NCBI GenBank assembly: GCA_037893245.1
Contig: JBAIAA010000810.1
Location: 558,001-622,000, forward strand
DNA length: 64,000 bases
Direction: 5' to 3'
DNA from: Crossaster papposus
Taxonomy: Eukaryota; Echinodermata; Asteroidea; Velatida; Solasteridae
Shown here: positions 48,401 to 60,400 of the stretch, piece by piece
Numbering within the stretch: position 1 is the first letter of the stretch
Layout: each line of letters opens with the position of its first letter
Notes under the pieces: generated by a model
Databases searched by the model: none
The model's input: only the letters and a program-made list of their open reading frames with translations
Told to the model about the DNA's origin: nothing
Position numbers and translations under genes: made by a program

Positions 48401-51400
48401 TAAAATCTTGTTGCTGGCCATATGTTGTGTCCTTGAGCAAGCCACTTCACCTCAATTTGATCTTTTCTACCCGGGTGTGTATTGGCACCGGCATTATAGC
48501 TGGGGACAGGCCCGTACGCAGGGGGGGGGGGGGGGGGGGGGGGGGGTGCGACGGGTGCATACGCACCCCCCAAAAAAAATTACTAAAAGGTCCACATTTT
48601 CGGGATAAATAATGGTATTTTGATGTAGAAATAACTGTACTGCAGGCACACAAAACAATTTGGTCCCATTTTTGGTCCCATCAGTACAAATTCGCCCCCC
48701 AAATTACCAAAAGGTCCACATTTTCCGGGGTAAATAATGGTATTTTGATGTAAAAATAACGATACTGGCCAGGAAATTTTTGGTTTCATTTTTTGGTCCC
48801 ATCAGTACAAATTCGCACCCCCCCCCCCCCCCCATAAAAAATCCTGCGTACGGGCCTGGGGTATTATACCTGCGATGGACTGTCATCCCATCCAGGGGGA
48901 ATATAAATAATCTCAGTCGTTTCAACCGGTTGAAATCAGAGATAAACATGGGCCATATTGTTGTCTTATCAAAGACTAGATTTTTATAATAAAGCAAACA
49001 TTTATTTTCATTGGGCCAAAGATAATCTCGGCTCCCTGATACAAAACAACTTTTCCCTGAAAAATGGCATTAAATGTCTTGGAAATTGTCATATTTTAGT
49101 CCTGGAAAAGTCCTTTTTTTTTTAGATTTATGTGGGAACCCTGAGAGCAGCGATACGTGACAAAGTGCCTTGCCCAAGAGCACACACAGCAAAACCCTAG
49201 GCTGGATTCGAACCCACAACCTGCACAAATACACACAGGCCACAAGATCAATGCTCCAGACCACAAAGCCACGACACTCAATTTTGTATTAACTTTTTTA
49301 CAGATTAACTGATGTTTTCAAATAACATATTACTCCTTATCATGCAGGCCCTTGTGACCAGGAACAATGCAACGACCGCGGTTACTGTTACGGTGCAGGT
49401 GTCGGTAGAACCGACTATGAGTGTATGTGCGATGAAGGCTATGAAGGAAAGAACTGTGAAAAAGGTAGGAACTAGACTTGAACTTCTTCACCCCCAATCC
49501 AGAATGGACCCTGTCTGTCACTCAAAGAGATGCTATATAAGGCTGTGGCTTTGGCTAGATATTACTCAGGTCTATGGGAGCGGCTGCCACTTCCCATAGA
49601 CTCGTGTGTAATTTTAAGCCGAGCCTATGTACATAAACAGGCGGGTGGGACTTGTTACTAAATCTGGAATGCTCCATTCTTTCAGGGGGAATAATGGAGC
49701 ACATTGTCGTGTGCAACACATTGTCGTGTGCAACCCCCTTTTCCATAGTATGTACAGGCATGTGATAACTACATGGATTAAACCACAAATTACTGTTGAT
49801 GTAGGGGTTTGATAGATAGGGTGTATCTGTGAATACTGCTACAACTTGTGTAGCAGCCATCTTAGGGGACGATGCCTTTGTTTTGCTGAAATAAACATGG
49901 GTGAATCTTTTGGGTATTCATCGTTACTGGACTGCTTATTGCCCGGCACTGACCCACCATATCTATATTAGCAAAACTGCAACTGCCAGTCTATTGTAAG
50001 AATATGAGCCCAAATGTTAAAATCTGTCACTTGCTAAATTTTGATGGATAGCGTATCTCTCCTTTCTCCGATTTGTTACTGTCGAGGAAGGTTTTTCAGT
50101 GTTTCAGTGTAATGGGGAACAACCAGCCCTAAACTCTGTAGCTCCGTAGCCCCGTTGCTCTCTACGTATGTTAAAGTTTCAGGTTAATTTTTTGAAGAAA
50201 AATAAAACAATGTAAAACTTCTACATGCTTTCATGGATTGTTATGAAACTTGAGTGGGATGACAAATTCTTAATCAGATTAATGAGGTCAAAGGTCATGT
50301 GGGGGTCGTTAGAGGTCGACATTTAAACATGCACACAGTTTGAGTTTTTAGGAACATACATGTATAGGGATTGACCGCGGGAAAAGATGACCCTCACGAT
50401 TAGAGGATCACGACGACCCCTCACGGTTCGAGGATCAATTGGTTATAATTAGAGGAGAAATTCTGAGAATTTAATGTTTCTATTTTCCAGATGTACAGAA
50501 CCCGAACATCACTTGCCCGGTTGATATGACCAAGAAAACCGACCCTCGATCAGACTCTGCCACCATCATCTACCCAACCGCCACAGCGACGGATAATTCC
50601 GGCCAGGAGCCCAACATTGATTGCTCACCCAACTTGGCCACTTTGCCCGTGGGTTCGAACACCATTCAGTGCATTGCGACGGACGGAAGTGACAACACAG
50701 ACTCTTGCACATACCTGATCACCGTCAATGGTATGTTGGTTCGGCATGCATTAGGGATCGCTGATGAATTCAGCAACCTTCTAGAATATTCTTGATTGTA
50801 AAGTGACTCTCACACTCTGCCGTGTAGGCCTACCGTGTGCCACCGTGCGCGAAAATGTCTGCGGACGGTGGAGAACGGCGAGGGCACACGGTGGTTCGTT
50901 ATCAAAGCGGGCAACACGTTAATAGGGCGTTGGCGCTTATTTACACCCGGTGGGACCCGGCGAAAGTTTTGGGCATGTTCAAAACTTTGGCCGGCTGGCA
51001 CCGGCCGCAAGTAAGCGGCAAGAGGACGGTGTTGAACGGTATGAGGACGGTATGAATACGTTATGAAAACGGTCACACTGTATGAACACGTTCACAACAC
51101 GCTCATAACCCGTTACAGAACGGTGATGAACGGGCAAAAAAAAATCCACCGTCTGCAACGGGTTGTAAGCGGGTTGTGAACGTGTCATGAACGTGTTGAT
51201 ACCGTGCCACCGTCTCCGAGCGGTGAGGGGACGCTAAGTGACTGGTAGGTGGCTGCTACAAACCCGGTGCACACGTTCGAGACCCGGTATGGGCCCGGTA
51301 TGGAAACGGCCAAAATTTTCAACAAAAGTCAATCTGGGCGGTGAAGACGGTAGAAGCACGTTCAACACCCGGTATGCGCCCGGTGAGAACGGTCAGAAGA

Positions 51401-54400
51401 TGGCAACGAAACGGTGAAAAGATTAATTTTATGAATTTTTTTTTGCGGCCGGGGACAAGTTCGCTCAAAACCCAACGTTCTGGACTCTGTTGTTTTTAAT
51501 AGCCCGGCAGGTGGACGGTAGGCCTACACGGCAGAGTGTGAGAGCTCCATAAGTAAATAATAAACCCCATGGAAAACCCACTCGTGGACCAGAGCTGATA
51601 TTGAACCCGGGCACAATGAGGTGGAAGGCATCAACTCAACTTGTGCAGACTTTACGTCACTCCTCTGTATAATGTCATGGCCCAGTGGTTACGGTGGTTA
51701 TGTGCGATGGTGTGTGGGTTTGAACCCTGCCAGGAACATGGTGTTTGTGCCCTTGGGCAAGACACTGTTGCCTCTCTCCACCCGGAAGTATAAATGGGTA
51801 CATGTGAGGGTCACGGCCAATTAAGCGCCTATAAACGGCTGCGGCGTGGTGCAGGGCCTGATAAACGGGGTAATAATTGTAAACCGCTTTATAAGCACGA
51901 TTATTATTATTATTCTGGGTTTTGCGTTTTCTTTACTAATTTCCTCGGTTTTCAGATAAGGAGCCACCAACGCCTATCTGCCCGATACCGATGGAAGAAC
52001 CTTATCCGACAGACGATAATAAGCCATATGCTACCGTCAACTATGTGATACCAGTCGTGACGGATAACTCTGACCCCAAACCAGACTTCACGTGCGACAA
52101 GACACAAGAATATGAGTTTCCGGTCGGATCAACGGAAGTTACGTGCACCGCCAGTGACAAATATGAGAATTCCGACACTTGCTCGTTTTCAGTGGTCGTA
52201 GAAGGTTAGTATTTATGGTGTCAGATTCCGAGAGTTAGGGGTGTCTTGCATGCGGGGCAATTACTTGTTACTCAAGCACAAGCTTTGAGTTTTGTAATTA
52301 TGCTTGTGTGGAGTGTACTTTTATTTTATTTGCAGCCCCCTGAGTAGAACTTGCCTATCTGGCAGCTTGAATTAGTGTCTGAAACATGTGTCGTGGAGTG
52401 TCGTGGCCGAGCGGTTAACCAGTTCACGCCGGGATTATTTTAACATCGCCGAGCCCACGGGCGGGATTATTTTTAACGAAACTCAACCCGAAGCGTGTTC
52501 AAGCTGATAGTGCCGGGAAGCACACCCACGCATTTCAGACCTTGCCCGCTGCTGACATACATTTCCGAACTTGAACTTGGCGTGTTTATGCGTCATCCGT
52601 TTTGAATCTGGGAAAAATTTTGCGTTTATATACGTCATCCGGCGCGAACTGGTTAAGAGCTAGGTTTTCTGTTCCGCAGAGCGTGAGTTCGAATCCCGGT
52701 AGCGACACGTGTGTCCTTAAGCAAGGCAATTAAACCACTATTGCTTCGTCCTTCGGATGGGACGTAAAGTTGTAGGTCCCGTGTGTTGTATAATTTATAA
52801 TGTGTGTACATATCTTTCCCATTATAACATTATAAAATTGTATATTGCACGTAAAAGAACCCAGAACATTTATCGCTAAGAGAAGGGGTTTGCCCCGGTG
52901 TTCCTGGCTGTGTGCCTCTGTCTACGGGGTTCTTCTGGCTTACGAGCTACAGTGCCTTGAGCGCTTTTGAAGGATCCTTGGTTTCATTACCAGAAATATT
53001 AATCATAATAATAATAATAATAATAATAATGTGTATGTATTGGAGGTACATGTATATGTCCACTGCTGCTTGCCATGCTCACTGAATGTGACCACAAGGT
53101 CAGTGTCCTTTTAAATGGCACAGTGTGGGCTAAAGTAAATACACAGGGGGCTGCACAACCTTACCATGAATGGGCTGCAGAAGAATGCACTACTCCTATG
53201 AGAAAACCCGTTTTTGGTAACGTTATTTTACAGGCCAATAAACTGTTCAACCGGCAAGATGAGTACCCAGGGACCACACAGTTAACAATGGACCGGGGGA
53301 TTCAACAGGAGGCCTATGTGTTACCTGTAGAATAACAAATCATATAAAAGTCCACTCCACACTTGCAAATGCAATAACAAAAACAAAAAATTAATTTTTT
53401 GTTTTAATAGACACTTTTAGTAACACACAAGTTTTAAAACACATTCACCTTAAATCACAAGGCTGTGGACAAATGTGTACTGTTTTTGTTTTTTTATATT
53501 CAAAGGTACGGTTAACCATTTGCCTTTTTAGCCTTACTGTTTTCCGGGAAAACATTTTTCTAAGATTTCGTTTTTAATATTTAAAATGCGCCCAGAACCA
53601 GTGTCTCTGGGAAAGTCCTTCATTTTTATTGTTTTCTTCAAAATGACAACGTGCAAGAGGGATTAATTTCATAGGAAATTTAGTGTCATCAATATCAATA
53701 TATAGTATCAATAACAAGTAAGTTTTTGAACAATAATTTGATTGGTTACTTTTTGAATTGTTGCAAATGGTATACTTCAGTTTCAAGTGCCAACATTTGT
53801 TTATCTGATTTTTTTATTTTTTCAGACAAAGAACCACCTGTGTTCCAGTGTCCTCTCCCCATGGAAAATGTTCCTGTTGATGGTGGTGAGGACTATGCAG
53901 TGGTGGACTACGTTCTACCGTCAGTAAAGGACAACGTGGACCCCGATGTAAAGGTTACCTGTGTTGAGCCATCAGGCTCACAGTTCCCGACCGGACGCAG
54001 CAATGTCACTTGCACGGCCACTGACACAGCTGGCAATTCTGAGGAATGCTCTTTCCCCGTTGTAGTCGAGGGTAAGCCCAACATACAGATTTTCTAGTAT
54101 TTCTACTTTTTTTTGCTGCTAGTTTTTTTTTATTATTTTTTTTAGTTCCTACTTATTTTGTTGTCTCACGACTCCAAAAGATAAAACCTTGCTAGATTTT
54201 TCCTAAAATAAATATACAATGTATATAATCACACTGTCGCGAAAATAACATAATGAAGGGCTTTTGGGTGAAGAAGTACTGCAACTGTACTTCCGAGAGT
54301 TTAGATGCAGATGAGAGCACACGTTTTGTGAGAACAGAACATGCCAAATGAGACTTATATGCTATTGACATAGTAGAGTATCACCAAAAATTACTCCTAA

Positions 54401-57400
54401 AAGTCAAGACAAGTCCTACATTTATTCTGATGTTATCCTCCAACCACTTTTGTCTCTCTTTAATAAAAATTACTATCTTACTTTTATCCTACTTTTATAT
54501 CTGGGTTCGCTTGAAAAAAAGCCTAAGCACATCAATATTTCTTTGTGCAACTTGAAGAAAATCAAAATGTTTCGACTAATCTGCTTATTTTTTTACTTAT
54601 TTTTAATTTTTTTTTTGTCTCAAGATAATGAAGCTCCGACGATCACATGCCCAAATATACCGACGAAGACTACAGATGATGGAAAAGCATTTGCTGCCGT
54701 GGCCTATGAAACACCCGTGGCACTGGACAACTCTGATCCCAATCCCGAGGTAGTATGTGAACCAGCATCCAATTCCAAATTCTGGATTCTGCCTAACCCT
54801 AACCAGGTCATCTGTACTGCCACGGACAGCAATGGAAATACCAACTCCTGTGAATTCTTCATTGAAGTCATAGGTACATAGCATTGGACTTGGCGTGTGT
54901 GTTCAGTTTAGTTCTACATAGTTGTAATTAATTAGTATTGATCCTTTCGTCCTCAAAATGCCAAGGAAATGAATCACTAGCATTGAGCTATGGAATCATT
55001 AATATCTTAAATATAGATTTTGTTGGTTTACTTTCAATTGCTATTTTTCTTGAAAAATAAAAGTCACTCACTTTTGAATGCTACATTGAATGAACAAAAA
55101 ATGCCACTTAGTTTTTGAATTTCTTTCTTCCCAAACATTTAATTATTGGCTGCCATACAGTGATTTTACATCTTGTAGGGCAAAATCATTGAAGGGCGGA
55201 ATCATATGTTCCCAAAATTAAATGTCTTTTTCAGCGTGTTCCAGACAGAGTTTTTAAAATTGAATAAAATTGTTTTATTTCCTGTATTAAAACCGAAACA
55301 CTTAAATAAAAAATTTGTTAGGACAAAAAAAAATCATTAAATCATTTGTTGCTAGGCACTCACCAGCACTGCCCCACCACTTATATCGATGCGAGTCAAG
55401 GCATAGGATAAAAATGATGTCACGAGGTGCTACGCGGTACTACGTGAACCCGCATTATAATTAACACGTGCGCGTCGAGCAACCCCCTGACGCATCTATA
55501 CGTGCACGTTATTTATCCAAAATTGCCAATGGCCCATATCAGTGTACACCTGTGCAGTTTGAATACTGAACTGTCTTACTGAGAGAGAAGAGTTATTTTC
55601 AAAATTGTATTCTCATGGCTCTTTCTGTGCATTAGCGGTGCTAAAGTGATCCAAATTTAAGGCTTTCTCATAGTGTGCCTAAATAAGAATATGTGCCCAA
55701 ATGAGAATAGCTGCACAGACAAGAATAGGTGCCCATATAAGAATATGTACCCGAATGAGAACATGTGCCCAAATGGGAATAGGTGCCTAAATGAGAATCA
55801 AATAGTTTCCTTTTAAAATCTACCGATATTAACATTTGTAAATTTTGGTTTCTACCTTATAAAATTACAGATGAAGAAGTGCCAACGATCATTTGCCCAG
55901 AACCAATGGATGACGAGGTCACTGACAAAGGCAGAAACATCGCAACGGTATTATACAACCTGCCAATAGTAGAGGACAATGAAGACCCGAACCCAGGGGT
56001 TATTTGCGACTTACCGCCAGGGTCAGAGTTTGAAATTGGAGAAAACACAGTCAAATGCACAGTCACAGATAGGTCTGTCAACAGCGCTGATTGTTCCTTC
56101 ACAATCACAGTCAAAGGTATTGTATGAAACTTCATAACACAGGGTTTTTAAAATCATGAATTTCATATGTGTTCCTAAACAGGGCCTTGGTTCAGGTCTG
56201 GTTTAGGTTTTTATTCTAGTCAAATCCAGTCTTGGGAACCTTGACACTAATAAGCTGAAAATTCTGGTGCTTACCTCATCATGCGTGTGCATTAGCGGGC
56301 ATGACGTAATGCATCAACATTTCTGGGGAGCACTGCCAAAAATGTTGAAGACTGTTTTTGTTGTTGTCAATTAGGTGCTTGTTATGGATAACAATCGCAA
56401 GTCTGTCACAAGTCTGTCGCAAGTCTGTCGCAAGTCTGTCGCAAGTCTGTCGCAAGTCTGTCGCAAGTCTGTCGCAAGTCTGTCGCAAGTCTGTCGCAAG
56501 TCTGTCGCAAGTCTGTCGCAAGTCTGTCGCAAGTCAGTCGCAAGTCAGTCGCAAGTCTGTCGCAAGACTGTCGCAAGACTGTCGCAAGTCTGTCGCAAGT
56601 CTGTCGCAAGACTGTCGCAAGTCTGTCGCAAGTCACTCGCAAGTCTGTCGCAATTCACTCGCAAGTCTGTCGCAAGTCTGTCGCAAGTCAGTCGCAAGTC
56701 AGTCGCAAGTCAGTCGCAAGTCAGTCGCAAGTCAGTCGCAAGTCAGTCGCAAGTCAGTCGCAAGTCTGTCGCAAGTCTGTCGCAAGTCTGTCGCAAGTCT
56801 GTCGCAAGTCTGTCGCAAGTCTGTCGCAAGTCTGTCGCAAGTCTGTCGCAAGTCTGTCGCAAGTCTGTCGCAAGTCTGTCGCAAGTCTGTCGCAAGTCTG
56901 TCGCAAGTCTGTCGCAAGTCTGTCGCAAGTCTGTCGCAAGTCTGTCGCAAGTCTGTCGCAAGTCTGTCGCAAGTCTGTCGCAAGTCTGTCGCAAGTCTGT
57001 CGCAAGTCTGTCGCAAGTCTGTCGCAAGTCTGTCGCAAGTCTGTCGCAAGTCTGTCGCAAGTCTGTCGCAAGTCTGTCGCAAGTCTGTCGCAAGTCTGTC
57101 GCAAGTCTGTCGCAAGTCTGTCGCAAGTCTGTCGCAAGTCTGTCGCAAGTCTGTCGCAAGTCTGTCGCAAGTCTGTCGCAAGTCTGTCGCAAGTCTGTCG
57201 CAAGTCTGTCGCAAGTCTGTCGCAAGTCTGTCGCAAGTCTGTCGCAAGTCTGTCGCAAGTCTGTCGCAAGTCTGTCGCAAGTCTGTCGCAAGTCTGTCGC
57301 AAGTCTGTCGCAAGTCTGTCGCAAGTCTGTCGCAAGTCTGTCGCAAGTCTGTCGCAAGTCTGTCGCAAGTCAGTCGCAAGTCTGTCGCAAGTCTGTCGCA

Positions 57401-60400
57401 AGTCTGTCGCAAGTCAGTCGCAAGTCAGTCGCAAGTCAGTCGCAAGTCAGTCGCAAGTCAGTCGCAAGTCAGTCGCAAGTCAGTCGCAAGTCAGTCGCAA
57501 GTCAGTCGCAAGTCAGTCGCAAGTCAGTCGCAAGTCTGTCGCAAGTCTGTCGCAAGTCTGTCGCAAGTCTGTCGCAAGTCTGTCGCAAGTCAGTCGCAAG
57601 TCAGTCGCAAGTCTGTCGCAAGTCTGTCGCAAGTCTGTCGCAAGTCAGTCGCAAGTCTGTCGCAAGTCAGTCGCAAGTCTGTCGCAAGTCTGTCGCAAGT
57701 CTGTCGCAAGACTGTCGCAAGTCACTCGCAAGTCTGTCGCAAGTCACGACTCTGAAATTTCCAATCGCAATTTTTTTCCACAGACACTGAAAAGCCCGAG
57801 ATCGTATGCCCAGTGGGGATGCCCGACGTCCTAACCGATGAGGGCGCCCCGACTGCCACCGTGGACTATGGCGTAGCGACAGCCTCTGATAATGCCGATT
57901 CTGATGTGGCAATTGTGTGCAACCCGGCAGTGAATTCCAAGTTTCCCATCAGCACTACTACCGTCAAATGCACTGCCACAGATGATACTGGCAACAAAAA
58001 CATCTGCTCATTTGATGTTACTGTTTCAGGTATGGAACAAGCTACAATGTGAGTAGAGGGTGGTTCATACTCGACGTGTAAAAAAACGCAGACGCGAATT
58101 TGTGACATGGGTAATATTTCGCAGTGCGAATTCGCAAAAGTTGAACACGCCCTCAAACAAAGGTAGTGACAATTTGGGAGACCGCCAACATAGGGCAAGA
58201 TAGCTCAGTTGGTAGAGCGCCGGTCCGGTATTTCGGAGGTCGCAGGTTGGAGTCCCGCCTTGCCAATTTCTTTGTTCCTTTGACATTTCAAATCTGGCGA
58301 TTGGGCGCAGCGAATGCTTTGTGATGTCAAATTCGCTTTGCGTTCGTATTCGCTTGAAGTATGAACTGGTCCAAAGCCAGGTTTTGAAGACGGAGTAAAT
58401 GGTTCAAAAATTTGACCAAGTGAGACAACAAAATTGCTTCTTCTCTAGAGGAATTATTTTGTTCTCGGCTGTCTGTCACAGAAATAACACAAAAACGACA
58501 CTTTGATGGGCCTGAAAAATCTTGTGAGAGTAAACATATGAAGCAAGGTATGAGCCGAAGAGAGCCCCCCCCCCCCCCCCCCCCCACTTCTTTGTGGTGG
58601 TCATAGTGCTTGCGGAATTATGTGGTTTCTCAGAAAATCTTTTAAAGTTTTTAGGGGGGGGGGAGAGTGCGTTAGGTAACAATAGTCTAGAGAGTGTATA
58701 GGTATGGGGAACTAAGGGGGTAGTCCCTCGGTCTCATATCAGGCTGGGTATAGAAGTAAAGACAGAAATTTGGAGAAGAAAAACTTGAACCTTGGTACAC
58801 GAATTAGCTTTTGTCTTTTGCTGACGTATTTATAAACACAGTGTACTCAAGTTCTCTGGTGAGACTCGAACCCACGACCTGCTATTTACTAGTGCAGCCA
58901 CCTTAACACCTAACCAATGATTCTTATCATCTACCAAATGGAGGCTTATGTTGTGGACTTTCCAACCCGGTATTTTCACTTCTTTGCGACATAATACACT
59001 TTTTGGTAGAGCCAGTCACAAACATTGACAAATGTTTGATTGTGACACGGAATGACCCAATGACAAGTCAGTACCAACTTGTCACAATGACAATTTTTGT
59101 AACGCCTTTCTATTTTTAAATTATATCGCAGACAAGGAAAAGCCTAAACTTGAGTGTCCACTACCGATGGACGAATCGACGGATCCCGGCAAGCCGTTTG
59201 CAACCGTAGACTACATAGTTCCGACAGCGGAGGACAATGTAGACGACAATCTAGTGGTTACCTGCTCTGATTTACCCAATTCAGAATTTTCATTGGGAAA
59301 AACAACCGTTGAGTGTAAGACAAGCGACACAGCAAACAATGAGGAGTCGTGTACATTCGATATTAACGTTAAAGGTACGGTATTTTTGTTTTGTGTATAA
59401 TCACTCACTTAGCGGATTTGGAACTTATTGTCTAATTCAATGTCTTCTCGTTAAGGTAGAATACACCATTGGTAATTGCTTGAAATATCAGGAATGGGTG
59501 GATTTCGGGGGTTGTTTTTTTGTAGTAAATATCGTTTAACTGACCTGTCCGAAATTTTACAATCATAGATGCCAAGAAAAGCCAGAAAAACGGAGTTCGT
59601 TTTTCAACCAGCGCCGGGTAGTTATTCTTATGTTGTTCTCTTTTTTATTAAGAAGTATCTTACTTATCTGAAAGTAAATATCTTATATATAAATAATTTA
59701 CAATCTAATAATATACAGGATATCTAGCGCAATAATTTTGCTGGATGCCTAGAATCATTATTTACTTTCAGATAAGTATCCTACCTTTAAGAAATTAAAG
59801 AGTTACACCGAACATAATTATTCTGCCAATAAGATTAAAAAGAATGATAATAATGTGTCATGCTTATATATATTGCTTTTTCAACAATGGTCTCAAAACA
59901 CTTTACATTGCCCTGGTCATTGGGCATACGAAATATTCCAAATACCATCTGAACTCCCCCGTGAGTACTGTATACAGCTCAATGCTGCCATTTCGGCGCA
60001 AAGCAGCTAAATCTACCCTCACAGGTACCCATTTACTCCTAGGTGGAGAGAAGCAATGAGTGACAAAGTGCCTTGCCCAAGGGCACTCGCACCTATAGCT
60101 CCAGGCCAGACTCGAACCCACAACCTTTACCTACAGATTACTAATTCAATGCTTCAGACCACGAGGCCATGGCACTCCCAGTAGAATGTAGTTCAATTCT
60201 TTTCGTAAACAATACAGAAAAATTACGCTCAAAGTTGTCCAAACAATTCAAGGATGTGTATAATGGAAAATTAGTGAGTCAAGTTTGACTGCAGAGTAAA
60301 AACTAATTATGAGTCGACTTGAGTTGCTATGAAGAACATGAGCTGGTCCAATTCCATGGACCAGCTAGGTGGGAACCAGCACTGACTGAATGATTATTTT

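Noticed and set aside
53075-53335. 86-codon frame downstream of the second SINE
   Set aside because: Unspliced frame in an intron with no recognisable similarity. Kept only as a possible relic.
56396-57747. CRISPR-like look of a regular short repeat
   Set aside because: No spacers between units, an 11-bp unit, and an animal intron context.
56358-57790. Reading frames of 465 and 471 codons (+) and 204-226 codons (-)
   Set aside because: They are translations of the 11-bp minisatellite, which has no stop in any frame. No splice or domain evidence supports them.
58194-58264. Functional tRNA gene
   Set aside because: T loop lacks the TTC core, U33 is missing and a T-stem pair is broken. It reads better as a tRNA-derived relic.
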